Part shown: positions 36,908 through 45,762 of the stretch, in pieces
Layout of the letters: the number at the start of each line of letters is the position of its first letter
Numbering within the stretch: the first letter of the stretch is position 1
Notes under the pieces: model-generated
Databases searched by the model: none
The model's input: the letters and a program-made list of their open reading frames with translations, nothing else
Told to the model about the DNA's origin: nothing
Translations under genes and position numbers: made by a program
NCBI RefSeq assembly: GCF_015461845.1
Contig: NZ_JACOPW010000002.1
Coordinates: forward strand, 1,116,001-1,180,000
Reading direction: 5' to 3'
Source of the DNA: Pseudomonas mucoides
Lineage (GTDB): Bacteria > Pseudomonadota > Gammaproteobacteria > Pseudomonadales > Pseudomonadaceae
Length of the DNA stretch: 64,000 nucleotides

Positions 36908-37744
36908 TTAAACCGGGTCTACGGAGGTGCGTCCGTAGAACAACTGGCGGGCATAGGCACTGAACTCAACATTGGGCTGGTCCACGTACGCGAACACCGC
37001 ATTGAGCCTCAGCCGGTCCCCTTCCACCGGCGTCACCCGGTGCAATGAATAGCGGCCGCGAAACAATGTCAGGGTGCCGGGAACTTGAGGCAAAACCTCT
37101 ACCTGCTGTGTTTTCGGGTCATCGAGGAATTGCCTGACCGCGTCATAACAATCGTCGTTTTCATTGCGCAGCATGCGCACATACTCGAAATCCCCACCGG
37201 CATTCGCCGCCTGAAGAGACAGCGTGACGCTGAAGTCGGAACGGTCAAAATGCCAGCCCAATTCCTGCCCTTCCGTGAAGCCCTGCAAGTTAAGGGCAGC
37301 TAATGGATCGGCATGGCGATAGAGCGCGTCCAGCGCCAATACATCTTTGATGAAAGCAAGGACGTCGTCCGACTGATAGATCTGCCTGATCAAATGCTCG
37401 GCCGGAATATCGGCGTAGGCAACGGTGTCTTTTGCCGTGTTCATCAATCGTCTTAGCGGATGTTGCGGATCAACGCTTTCATCTTGAGGCTTGAAGTAAA
37501 CCGTGTGGTTTTCCCGAAAATGAAACATGCGCGAATGCAGGGCTAGTGTCTGATCTGCCATCTCGACAACCGATGGATCGCGAACAAAACCCGGGAAGAT
37601 TGCAACACCCTCCTCCCCCAGCAATGACTGGCTTTGAGCAACCAGTGCGAGGTAGGCGGGACTGGTGCGGTCAGTAATGGGATAACGCTCAAGGTCGATG
37701 ATATCGCCCAGGGTCAGTGCAGGTGTGAAAGGTAAGGTAGTCAT
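36908..37744 (-). CDS. Fe(II)/2-oxoglutarate-dependent dioxygenase
   Basis: A 278-residue oxygenase of the double-stranded beta-helix fold. The facial triad is visible as His165-x-Asp167 (GWHFDRSDF) and His235 (YSLHRVTPV), with Arg244 or Arg246 downstream to hold 2-oxoglutarate. It resembles hydroxylases of free amino acids or amines rather than prolyl hydroxylases of proteins, but I cannot identify the substrate. It is divergent from a LysR gene and upstream of a betaine-type binding protein. A quaternary ammonium compound or modified amino acid is therefore a reasonable candidate substrate. That is an inference. Confidence 0.8.
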   Translation of the reverse strand: MTTLPFTPALTLGDIIDLERYPITDRTSPAYLALVAQSQSLLGEEGVAIFPGFVRDPSVVEMADQTLALHSRMFHFRENHTVYFKPQDESVDPQHPLRRLMNTAKDTVAYADIPAEHLIRQIYQSDDVLAFIKDVLALDALYRHADPLAALNLQGFTEGQELGWHFDRSDFSVTLSLQAANAGGDFEYVRMLRNENDDCYDAVRQFLDDPKTQQVEVLPQVPGTLTLFRGRYSLHRVTPVEGDRLRLNAVFAYVDQPNVEFSAYARQLFYGRTSVDPV

Positions 37745-37809
37745 TTTTGTTGGTCTCCAGTGGCTCTGCTGGATTCAGATTGCATCGTCACAAAAAACAA
37801 GTCACGCTC

Positions 37810-37836
37810 ATAATTTTACGCAATTTTGTGAATTAT
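37810..37836. promoter_or_regulatory. AT-rich inverted repeat before the LysR gene
   Basis: ATAATT (37810-37815) and AATTAT (37831-37836) flank a 15-bp spacer in the 108-bp divergent region. The stretch is markedly AT-rich compared with its surroundings. Candidate promoter and LysR site for the oxygenase/binding-protein pair. Confidence 0.35.
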
Positions 37837-37852
37837 TTTCAGGTCGCCTGCC

Positions 37853-38764
37853 ATGAGACTCACACTGGATCACCTTGTGATGCTGCAAACCCTATCGGAG
37901 GTGGACTCGGTAACCGCCGTTGCCGAGCGCCTATGGCTGACGCCCTCGGCAGTCAGTCACCGCCTACGCGAAGCCGAGCGGCGGCTGGGTGTCAGCCTGA
38001 CGGAACGATCAGGAGGAAAGCTCAGGCTCAGCCCTGCTGGCGCACGCCTGGAACGAGCAGCCAAAGACATCATTGCGATACTCAATGAAGCCGAGTCTGA
38101 GGCCAGGTCCATGGCCGGTGGCGTCACGGCGTTTGTACGCATGGGTGTCACCTCCTACGGCCCGTTTCGCTGGATTCCGAAATTCATCAAGCACTACTCA
38201 AGTCTGCGGCCAGACATCGAAATCACGCTGGTGACCGTGCCCCGTAATGACGTTTATGCGAGCCTGATGCAAGGAAGACTCGATGTGTCCATCATCGATG
38301 ACGGCATGGTGCCTAGCGGTGTCGCCAGGTTGCCGCTTTTTCGGGACGACTTGATTGCGATCATGGCAACCGATCATCCCCTTGCCGGAAGGAAAAACAT
38401 CTACGCGCAAGACTTCAAGACCTACAACCTGGTGACGTATTCGACCGATCGCGCCAGCGGCTGGGAATATGACCGTTTCTTCGCCCCCGCCAGCATTTTG
38501 CCGCGCCGCATGATCACGGTGGAGTTGATCGAAGCCATCGTCGAACTGGTGCGCTCAGGCTACGGAATCAGCATCTTGCAACGCGATTTGGTAGCCCCCA
38601 GCCTTGAGCGCGGGGAGCTTGCGTGGGCGTCCCTGAATGACGGTCTGGATATCGCCTGGAACGCGATCATTCGCCCCTCGGAACGGGAAGACAGTGAGGT
38701 CAATAAAATGGTTACAGAGCTGGATAGCTGGATTAAAAATGCAGGAAAACCTGAGCACGGCTAA
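37853..38764 (+). CDS. LysR family regulator of the oxygenase/binding-protein pair
   Basis: A 303-residue LysR-type regulator. The helix-turn-helix is about residues 1-65 (LDHLVMLQTLSEVDSVTAVAERLWLTPSAVSHRLREAERRLG), similar in form to the MetR/AmpR-like branch. The effector domain contains VRMGVTSYGPFRWIPKFIKHY. It is divergent from the Fe(II)/2-oxoglutarate oxygenase and probably activates it together with the ProX-like protein. Confidence 0.87.
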   Translation: MRLTLDHLVMLQTLSEVDSVTAVAERLWLTPSAVSHRLREAERRLGVSLTERSGGKLRLSPAGARLERAAKDIIAILNEAESEARSMAGGVTAFVRMGVTSYGPFRWIPKFIKHYSSLRPDIEITLVTVPRNDVYASLMQGRLDVSIIDDGMVPSGVARLPLFRDDLIAIMATDHPLAGRKNIYAQDFKTYNLVTYSTDRASGWEYDRFFAPASILPRRMITVELIEAIVELVRSGYGISILQRDLVAPSLERGELAWASLNDGLDIAWNAIIRPSEREDSEVNKMVTELDSWIKNAGKPEHG

Positions 38765-38780
38765 TCGCTGTCTGGCCTGC

Positions 38781-38821
38781 GGGCTTTCCTTCCCGTCGAC
38801 TCGACACCGCCTGGAAAGCCC
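38781..38821. terminator. inverted repeat between convergent lysR and ABC genes
   Basis: GGGCTTTCC (38781-38789) and GGAAAGCCC (38813-38821) form a 9-bp perfect stem with a 23-nt loop in the 65-bp convergent gap. The loop is long, so its activity as a terminator is uncertain. Confidence 0.5.
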
Positions 38822-38829
38822 CTCCACGC

Positions 38830-40689
38830 TCACACCTGATCCATCGCCTCGACCAGCCCCATATCCTCACCCAAAAACCCGCCGCTTTGATGCTCCCACA
38901 GCCGCGCATAGAGGCCGTTCTTCCCCAGCAGTTCGGTGTGGGTGCCCTGCTCGATGATGCGTCCGTCATCCATGACGATGAGCCGGTCCATGGCCGCAAT
39001 CGTGGACAGCCGATGAGCAATCGCGATCACGGTCTTGCCCTGCATCATTTCATCGAGGCTTTCCTGAATCGCGACTTCGACCTCCGAATCCAGCGCGCTG
39101 GTGGCCTCGTCCAGCAGCAGGATCGGGGCGTTCTTGAGCATCACCCGGGCAATCGCGACGCGTTGGCGCTGGCCGCCCGACAGCTTGATGCCGCGCTCAC
39201 CCACGAGGGTGTCGTAGCCGGTATGGCCTTGCCGGTCGCTCAGTTGGCTGATGAACTCGTGGGCCTGGGCATTGGCCGCGGCGGTGCGGATTTGTGCGTC
39301 GGTCGCATCGGGACGGCCGTAGGCGATGTTGTCGCGAATGGAACGGTGCAGCAGCGAGGTGTCCTGCGTGACCATGCCGATGGCGCCGCGCAGGCTGTCT
39401 TGCGTCACGTGTGCGATGTTCTGACCGTCAATGCGAATCTCCCCGCTGTCGACGTCATAGAAGCGCAGCAGCAGGTTGATCAGCGTGGATTTGCCGGCGC
39501 CGGAGCGGCCCACCAGGCCGATTTTTTCGCCCGCGCGGATGCTCAGGCTCAGGCCATCGAGCACCTGGCGTTCGCCGTTGTAGTTGAAGCTCACGTTATC
39601 GAAGGTGACCGCGCCACCGGAGGTCACCAGCACGCCCGCGTCCGGGGCATCCTTCACCTTGGGACCGCGGGTAAAGGTGGCCATGCCATCCTGCACGGTG
39701 CCGATGCTCTCGAACAGCGAGGTCATTTGCCACATGATCCAGTGCGACATGCCATTGATACGCAACGCCATGGCGGTGATGGCCGCCACGGCACCTGCGC
39801 CGACCTCACCCTGGTGCCAGAGCCACAGTGCATAGCCACCGGCTGCCATGATCAAACCCACCACCAACGCCTGGTTGACGATCTCGAACTGGCTGACCAG
39901 GCGCATCTGACGAAAGCCGGTTTGCTTGAAATCCTCCATCGCGGCACGCGCGAAATGCGCTTCACGATTGGAGTGGGAGAACAGTTTCACCGTCGTGATG
40001 TTGGTGTAGGCGTCCGAGATACGCCCGGTCATCATCGACCGCGCATTGGCCTGTTCCTGCCCGACTTTCCCCAGGCGAGGCACGAAGTACAGCATGGCCA
40101 GCCCGAACAACGCGACCCAGGCAATGAACGGCAGCATCAGTTTCAGGGCGAAGCCGCCGGCCAGGGCGATGATCGCGATGAAATACACCCCGATCCCGGG
40201 TGCGATCTCGATCAGGGTGAACAGCACGTCGCGCACGGCCAGCGCCGTCTGCATCACCTTGGTCGTGACGCGGCCGGAAAACTCATCGGAAAAAAACGAA
40301 AGGCTTTGCCGCAGCATCAGGCGATGGAAGTCCCAGCGCAGCCGCAACGGCAAGTTAATCGCCAAGATCTGGTGCTGCACCATGGTGCGCAACGCCACCA
40401 GCCCGACACTGGTCACCATGACGATGCCGATGCCCCACAACACGCGACTTTCCTGCGCAGCCGCTTCACCGCCGGCCTGCCAGGTCGAGAGCAGGTCCAC
40501 GACCTGGCCGAGGAAGGAAAACAGCCAGGCTTCGTAAATCGACACAGCGGCACTGAGCAGCGCCAGCGCAAGAATGTAACCGCGGGCGCCCCGCGTGCAG
40601 GCCCACAGGAAGCGAGCCAGGCCGGCGGGCGGTGGTGGCACCTCATCAGGAGGAAAAGGGTCGAGCCTTCGTTCAAACGCACGAAGCAT
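38830..40689 (-). CDS. ABC exporter (fused transmembrane and ATPase domains)
   Basis: A 619-residue half-transporter of the type IV (MsbA-like) exporters. About six hydrophobic helices fill residues 30-320, and a nucleotide-binding domain follows: Walker A GRSGAGKST (394-402), signature LSGGQ (503-507), Walker B ILLLDE with EATSALD, and the switch His in IAHRLS. It would work as a homodimer or heterodimer in the inner membrane. The start at 40689 follows GGAG at 7 nt. It has no adjacent partner; a relic regulator gene lies upstream. Its substrate cannot be predicted. Confidence 0.9.
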   Translation of the reverse strand: MLRAFERRLDPFPPDEVPPPPAGLARFLWACTRGARGYILALALLSAAVSIYEAWLFSFLGQVVDLLSTWQAGGEAAAQESRVLWGIGIVMVTSVGLVALRTMVQHQILAINLPLRLRWDFHRLMLRQSLSFFSDEFSGRVTTKVMQTALAVRDVLFTLIEIAPGIGVYFIAIIALAGGFALKLMLPFIAWVALFGLAMLYFVPRLGKVGQEQANARSMMTGRISDAYTNITTVKLFSHSNREAHFARAAMEDFKQTGFRQMRLVSQFEIVNQALVVGLIMAAGGYALWLWHQGEVGAGAVAAITAMALRINGMSHWIMWQMTSLFESIGTVQDGMATFTRGPKVKDAPDAGVLVTSGGAVTFDNVSFNYNGERQVLDGLSLSIRAGEKIGLVGRSGAGKSTLINLLLRFYDVDSGEIRIDGQNIAHVTQDSLRGAIGMVTQDTSLLHRSIRDNIAYGRPDATDAQIRTAAANAQAHEFISQLSDRQGHTGYDTLVGERGIKLSGGQRQRVAIARVMLKNAPILLLDEATSALDSEVEVAIQESLDEMMQGKTVIAIAHRLSTIAAMDRLIVMDDGRIIEQGTHTELLGKNGLYARLWEHQSGGFLGEDMGLVEAMDQV

Positions 40690-40784
40690 GGTGTTCTCCA
40701 AAACGGTCAAGTTGAGGGGATTCTGCCATTGAACGGTTGCTTTGAGGGTTTTGCGACGTTGAGGTAGACGCTGTTGGCAAGATT

Positions 40785-41200
40785 TCAGGCCGTGCGCCGC
40801 ATCGGCGAAACGTTGAGCGACGCCGAAGGTGTTGCCTCAGCGGACGCCGCCAGCCGATGCTGGGCCATGAAGTCGACAAACACCCGCAGCTTCGGCGAGT
40901 GAAAGGGGCTGGCCGGCCACGGGGCACCACGCGGGATTGGGCAAGCTCCGCCTCCATGGTTTCCAGCTCATTGAATTTTCGCTGGCAGGCGTTGAGCACC
41001 TGCTGCCCTTCGTCGGTCAGTTGAATGCCGTGCGTACTGCGATGAAACAAACGCACACCCAAGCGCTGCTCAAGCCGCGCCACCGTCTTGCCGATGGCCG
41101 ATGACGAAAGCCCCAGTTGATTGCCGGCCTCGGTGAAGCCCAAGGTCTGCGCGGCACGGGCGAAGATTTTCAGGGTGCTGAGGTTATCGAGCATGTTCAT
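40785..41200 (-). pseudogene. LysR regulator relic with internal deletion
   Basis: The first about 83 codons encode an intact LysR helix-turn-helix with linker (MNMLDNLSTLKIFARAAQTL, LEQRLGVRLFHRSTHGIQLT, ELETMEAELAQSR). After that the frame changes. In another frame the sequence reads PFHSPKLRVFVDFMAQH, the usual last helix of LysR effector domains, and ends at 40785. Some 170 residues of the effector domain are missing between the two ends. The product could at most be a bare DNA-binding domain with a scrambled tail. Confidence 0.85.
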
Positions 41201-41220
41201 AGGGGCAGGCGCAGTGTGGC

Positions 41221-41333
41221 CACCCAATTGCAGCATGGCCTCAGCGCCAGTGACATCATCGGCCGAACCGGCGGTGATGAATTCATCGTGATCGCCCTGG
41301 GCACACCCTCCGGTCAACCCGGCGAGGGTCCAT
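41221..41333 (+). pseudogene. GGDEF-domain fragment
   Basis: About 35 codons read in one frame as LQHGLSASDIIGRTGGDEF followed by IVIALGTPSG, the central beta-hairpin of a diguanylate cyclase. Neither the N-terminal part nor the rest of the domain is present. It starts about 20 bp upstream of the LysR relic on the opposite strand. It is a second cyclic-di-GMP gene remnant in this window and unrelated in position to the first (27604-28030). Confidence 0.75.
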
Positions 41334-41360
41334 GATTCAGCTCTAGCAGTCGCCTCCGTT

Positions 41361-42182
41361 TCAGCGTGGAAACAACAACGTCACCGCGAATCGAAACCCC
41401 CACCCCTGTGGCCCGTCATCCGGGCTGTCGAGCCAGTACCGTGGCCCGGCTTGCACCGTCAGGGGTTGCCCGCTGATTTTCAACAGTTGTGTGACCGTCA
41501 GATTGACCGGCACGGACCATTCGCGTGACTGCCAGTTATAGGTGGACTCAGTGTTCACCCCGTAGGTCGTGAGGGTGCTGGTTGTATAGGAAAGGAACGG
41601 TTGCAGGAAGGTCTGGTTGACCTTTTCCTTGTTGTCCGGCGGGCTGCCGTCCAGCCCCCAGATGTGGTTGGCGAGTATCCCGTGCGTCCAGCCATTGGCC
41701 TGTTTCAGCGCAACCGCGGTCGGGCCGATGCCCCACTGCTCGCTACTGAGCAATTCATCACTGCCGGTAGGAATCAATATTGCCGGGCCGACGCCGAGTA
41801 TCCAGCCACTGTCCGTGGGCTTTTTCGGCGAGAAGAAAAAGCTCTGGGTGATATCGCCAACACCGGACTTGTCCGCCGCGCCGTCAGGTGCCAAACCATG
41901 TTGATCAATGACCGGCAGGATCGTGCGTGAAATCAGGTTCCAGTCGTCATTGAGGGTAAATGGCAGGACCGGCTGAATATTGGTCACGCTGTGCATGCCC
42001 TCTCCGGTCGGCCCCATTTTCTGGTCCCAGTTGTACTGCACCGGCAGGCTGTACATGGCTGCCACCGGGTTGAGGGCTTGTTTGGCCAATTCTGCCGAGT
42101 CCTCAGCCTGGGCCATGGGCACGAAGCACAATGAAGCGAACAGTGCCGTAGAGGTGTAACTCCATCGCTGTATTAAATCCAT
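41361..42182 (-). CDS. outer-membrane beta-barrel transporter-like protein
   Basis: A 273-residue exported protein. The signal peptide ends in PMAQA. The mature part is a series of amphipathic strands ending in a C-terminal aromatic strand (GWGFRFAVTLLFPR). Segments such as ILGVGPAILIPTGSDELLSSEQWGIGPTAV are typical of small outer-membrane channel proteins of the phenol-degradation MetA-like group. The start at 42182 follows no very strong ribosome site. It lies on the same strand as the alkylsulfatase, downstream by 272 bp with a large hairpin between them. A role in uptake of a hydrophobic or sulfated substrate is a guess from position. Confidence 0.72.
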   Translation of the reverse strand: MDLIQRWSYTSTALFASLCFVPMAQAEDSAELAKQALNPVAAMYSLPVQYNWDQKMGPTGEGMHSVTNIQPVLPFTLNDDWNLISRTILPVIDQHGLAPDGAADKSGVGDITQSFFFSPKKPTDSGWILGVGPAILIPTGSDELLSSEQWGIGPTAVALKQANGWTHGILANHIWGLDGSPPDNKEKVNQTFLQPFLSYTTSTLTTYGVNTESTYNWQSREWSVPVNLTVTQLLKISGQPLTVQAGPRYWLDSPDDGPQGWGFRFAVTLLFPR

Positions 42183-42382
42183 TGCTCATCACCTGAATCG
42201 ACAAAGCAAGAGATAAGCGTAGGCAACAGTGATCAATGTGCAATTTTCCCGAATCTCGCACGTCGACTCGGGTAGTAGAAACCGCCAAACCAGGGCGCCC
42301 AGCCTTCCAGTACTTGAATCAGGCACCCGGCATTGAGGGCACCCTCACCCGCCAGGCCACCAACGTCATGTCGGTTTTGCGC

Positions 42383-42417
42383 ACCTCGCGCACCTGGTGT
42401 CAGCAGGTGCGCGAGGT
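42383..42417. terminator. 14-bp hairpin downstream of the alkylsulfatase gene
   Basis: ACCTCGCGCACCTG (42383-42396) and CAGGTGCGCGAGGT (42404-42417) form a perfect 14-bp stem with a 7-nt loop, 38 bp past the sulfatase stop. No T tract follows on either strand. It probably separates the sulfatase gene from the outer-membrane protein gene. Confidence 0.6.
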
Positions 42418-42454
42418 AGCTTCAGCCTCAACAGAAAAAACGCGGCCCTGATGG

Positions 42455-44491
42455 TTACTGCTGCGTGCCGGGCAGCAGTTCAAAGGTGGGGGTAAACGGG
42501 GTAATGGCGGCCATCAACTGTTCGAAAGGTTTGTGATTGCCCACGAACGTGGCTTTGCCGGCCCCAACGAGTTGAGCGAAGCTGGTTTTCCTCGCCATTA
42601 CGCCTTCAAGATCAGCACGATCAAGGGTGATCGTAAGGTCGGCATTTTTCGCTTGCTGCCCCTTGATATTGGTCAGAGTTGAATTGCTCAACTCAACCAC
42701 AAACTGCTCACCGTTGTCGGGCGTCTTGAGATTCAAGACGAAGTGTTGATCCGCCACTTTGCTGCCATCCAGCGCGATGCCCAGGTACTCCAGCCACAAC
42801 TCGGTACTCATGGCGCGAATCATGTCAGGCCCGGTGGTTTTGGGCGGTACACCCTTTGGCATGCCGTTGCGCAACTCATACGCCGCCGCAAGGAAGCTGT
42901 TGCGCACCCCTGCACTTTCCTTCTGATAACCGACCTGCTCATAGACGTCCGCAAGCAAGTCCTTGGCCTCGGTGTTCTGGGGTTCGGCATACACCAGCTT
43001 ATTGAGAATTTCATAGGCTTCGCGGTATTTGCCCTGATCGAACAAGGATTTGCCCTTGGTCATGATCTTCTCTGAGCCCCCCATCATTTCCACGTACAGC
43101 GGTGCCGAATCCTTTGGTGACAGCGGCATCAGCGTCGCCGGGTTGGCATCCCAGTAACCGAGGTAGCGGTTGATCACGGCGCGGCTATTGTGCTCTTCGG
43201 AGCCGTGGTAGCTGTGGGTCGCCCAGTTGTTTTTCAGGCTGTCTGGCAATTTATAGACGTTGTGAATCTCGTTGATGGTGACGCCCTGGTTGGCCGCGTG
43301 CAGCACGGCGTTATTCAGGTTGGCGTAGGCGTCGCGTTGCGCGCGCATGATGTCCTGAATCCGCTCATTGCCCCAACGTGGCCAACTGTGCGCGGCGAAC
43401 ATGACGTCCGCCTGCTGTCCGTAGCGATACAAAGCGTTGTTGATGTTCTTCGACCAGACCAGCGGATCACGGACCAGAGCACCGCGCAGGGTGTAAATGT
43501 TATGGATGGTGCCGACGATGTTTTCCGCGGCCCAGAATGCCTTGAACTGCGGGAACCAGGTATTCATCTCCGCTGGCGCTTCGGTGCCCGGCGTACTTTG
43601 AAATTCCATTTCCACGCCGTCGATCGTCAGGGTCTCGAAATCTTTCGAGATATAGCGATTGGGTTCGATAAGGCCCATGTTGCCGATGGACGCATTTTTT
43701 CCGATGGCCATGTCGACGTGGCCATACGGACTGTGCGGCAACAACACGCCATATTGGAAAAATGCCCGCCGGGTCATTGCGTTACCGGCGTAGACGTTTT
43801 CAGCCACGGCATGTTCCATGAAACCGGTGGGTGCTATCAGCGGAATTTTGCCGCTGCGCACATCGGCCTCGTCGACCAACCCGCGCACGCCACCGAAGTG
43901 GTCGGCATGGGAGTGAGAGATCACCACCGCTACGACCGGGCGCTTGCCGATTTTTTCATTGATAAAGTCCAGCGCTGCCTTGGCGGTTTCCTTCGACATC
44001 AGCGTGTCGAACACAATCCAGCCCGTATCGCCCTTGATGAACGTGATGTTCGCCAGGTCAAACCCGCGCACCTGGTAAATCTTGTCCGGAACCACCTCGT
44101 ACAGACCGAAGGCCATATTGAGTATCGCCTGACGCTGCAACGACGGGTTGATGCTGTCGTAGTCCTTGCCGTCGAGCAGGAAGTCATAGCTGCCCATGTT
44201 CCAGGCGACATTTCCGGCTTCGGCCATGATCTTGTTGTAGGTCGGTGCCGCAATAAAACCTTTCCTGGCCTCTTCAAAATCTCGTTTATCAGCGAACGGA
44301 AGTGTCTTGCGTACACCGTTTTGCAGTTCGATCGTGTAGGCCGAAGGCGGTTTGCCTTTGGTATCGAAGTGCGCACTTTTTGTTGTGGAAAGATCAGAAC
44401 TTGCGCCGTTTGCATCGGCAGCAAAAATGCCAGGGCTAACGCCACAGCCCAGCGTCATTGCCAGTGCCAGATGAAGGGTCTTGTTGTGCAT
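42455..44491 (-). CDS. linear primary-alkylsulfatase (SdsA1-like metallo-beta-lactamase fold)
   Basis: A 678-residue exported enzyme that hydrolyses primary alkyl sulfates such as SDS to alcohol and sulfate. A signal peptide (LALAMTLGCGVSPGIFAA) is followed by the metallo-beta-lactamase core with the zinc motif His193-x-His195-x-Asp197-His198 (SHSHADHFGG). A dimerisation domain and a C-terminal sterol-carrier-like lipid-binding domain come next (LDRADLEGVMARK, KATFVGNHKPFEQL). The start at 44491 follows AGGAA. It is divergent from a LysR gene, as in the P. aeruginosa sdsA1/sdsB1 pair. The released sulfate would feed sulfur or the alcohol would feed carbon metabolism. Confidence 0.92.
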   Translation of the reverse strand: MHNKTLHLALAMTLGCGVSPGIFAADANGASSDLSTTKSAHFDTKGKPPSAYTIELQNGVRKTLPFADKRDFEEARKGFIAAPTYNKIMAEAGNVAWNMGSYDFLLDGKDYDSINPSLQRQAILNMAFGLYEVVPDKIYQVRGFDLANITFIKGDTGWIVFDTLMSKETAKAALDFINEKIGKRPVVAVVISHSHADHFGGVRGLVDEADVRSGKIPLIAPTGFMEHAVAENVYAGNAMTRRAFFQYGVLLPHSPYGHVDMAIGKNASIGNMGLIEPNRYISKDFETLTIDGVEMEFQSTPGTEAPAEMNTWFPQFKAFWAAENIVGTIHNIYTLRGALVRDPLVWSKNINNALYRYGQQADVMFAAHSWPRWGNERIQDIMRAQRDAYANLNNAVLHAANQGVTINEIHNVYKLPDSLKNNWATHSYHGSEEHNSRAVINRYLGYWDANPATLMPLSPKDSAPLYVEMMGGSEKIMTKGKSLFDQGKYREAYEILNKLVYAEPQNTEAKDLLADVYEQVGYQKESAGVRNSFLAAAYELRNGMPKGVPPKTTGPDMIRAMSTELWLEYLGIALDGSKVADQHFVLNLKTPDNGEQFVVELSNSTLTNIKGQQAKNADLTITLDRADLEGVMARKTSFAQLVGAGKATFVGNHKPFEQLMAAITPFTPTFELLPGTQQ

Positions 44492-44639
44492 GAGGGGGTT
44501 CCTGTACCAAGGGCTGCCAAGAGCGTCAATGCGGACAATTGCGCTCGATTTTATTGTTGGGGTACGCGTCAACTTGACCCGCCAGGCCATGAATAGCATA
44601 TTCATCTCATTACGAAAAATTCCGTTTCAGTGAGTTTCG

Positions 44640-44655
44640 ATAACATAAAGGTTAT
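44640..44655. promoter_or_regulatory. LysR-type dyad overlapping the lysR ribosome site
   Basis: ATAAC-N6-GTTAT is a perfect dyad immediately before the LysR start at 44659. It covers the AAAGG ribosome site, so binding there would repress the regulator's own gene while leaving room for activation of the divergent alkylsulfatase. Confidence 0.5.
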
Positions 44656-44658
44656 GAG

Positions 44659-45636
44659 ATGACACCCCGTCGCTTACGTCAGTTTTTGGCATTGATTGAA
44701 CATGCGCACTTTGGTCGAGCGGCCAAAGCGTTAGGGGTTTCCCAGCCGGCACTGAGCAAAAGCATCCAGTTGCTGGAGAATGAACTGGGCGTCACGCTGT
44801 TCGACCGACGCCCTGAAGGCATTGCGCTGACGGCGTTCGGTCATTTGCTTCGTGAAAAAAGTCGACGCTTGTTAGTGGCCGAGGAAGATTTGCGGCGTGA
44901 CATTGCCTTGCTGGCGGGAGGTGATATCGGAGCGCTGAAAGTGGCCTTGGGTCCCTATCCAAGTATGACCAGCGGATACACCAGCATCGCGCGGCTGCAC
45001 GCCCGGCATCCGCACATCAAAGTCACGGCCCATGTTGCCGGATGGCGTGACGTGGCTCATCAGGTCGCGACCGGCGTAGTGGATTTGGGGATTGCCGAAA
45101 TCAGCACCCTGGAGGGGCGGGACGAATTCACCTGTGAGTTGTTGGGTGAGCACCAGGGACGCTTGTTTTGTCGGCCTGGCCATCCTCTGCTTTCGCAAAA
45201 GCGGGCATTGACGTTGGCGCAAACACTCGATTATCCCTGGGTGGCTTCGCGTATTCCGCTGCGACTGTCCAGCCACTTACTCCCGGCAACGTTGGGCTGT
45301 GCCGGTGCATACGATGCAGTGAATGGTGATTTTGTACCGGCAATTGAAATAGACGTGCCCATGCAAATCGTTAAATTCGTCGAGAACAGTAACGCCCTCG
45401 CGGTAGGGAATTTATCGACTTTTGAGCGAGAGTTCCTCGCCGGCGAGGTCGTACCATTAATCCTCCATGACCTCGCCCTGCGCACCCGCTATGGTTTTAT
45501 CTACCTGAAAGAGCGCTCACTGCCGCCCGCCGTCGAGGTTTACATGAACGAAGTGAGGGGTGTCGAAGAGGAAATTTGTCAGCGTGAAACCGTTCTGGCC
45601 CAAATGACAAGCGCAGTGAAAAAAGATCAAGGTTAG
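44659..45636 (+). CDS. LysR family regulator of alkylsulfatase (SdsB-like)
   Basis: A 325-residue LysR-type regulator. The helix-turn-helix occupies about residues 1-62 (TPRRLRQFLALIEHAHFGRAAKALGVSQPALSKSIQLLENELG), and an effector domain follows with an extended C-terminus (VEVYMNEVRGVEEEICQR). It is divergent from the SdsA1-like gene. By analogy with SdsB it probably activates the sulfatase in response to an alkyl sulfate. That role is inferred from arrangement. Confidence 0.87.
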   Translation: MTPRRLRQFLALIEHAHFGRAAKALGVSQPALSKSIQLLENELGVTLFDRRPEGIALTAFGHLLREKSRRLLVAEEDLRRDIALLAGGDIGALKVALGPYPSMTSGYTSIARLHARHPHIKVTAHVAGWRDVAHQVATGVVDLGIAEISTLEGRDEFTCELLGEHQGRLFCRPGHPLLSQKRALTLAQTLDYPWVASRIPLRLSSHLLPATLGCAGAYDAVNGDFVPAIEIDVPMQIVKFVENSNALAVGNLSTFEREFLAGEVVPLILHDLALRTRYGFIYLKERSLPPAVEVYMNEVRGVEEEICQRETVLAQMTSAVKKDQG

Positions 45637-45762
45637 TGGTTCGCCTGCCGAAATATCATGCACTTTGGCGACAGCGCGGGATATTCAAGAACGCAACGCC
45701 GCGTGCATGAGCTATACCCAAGAGTCCCCCCACCGCACTTCTTCCACTATTGGAGGTTGGCA

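Noticed and set aside
38887..40767. 626-codon open frame opposite the ABC exporter, rich in His/Gln/Arg
   Set aside because: It mirrors the exporter gene in composition and shows no protein family features.
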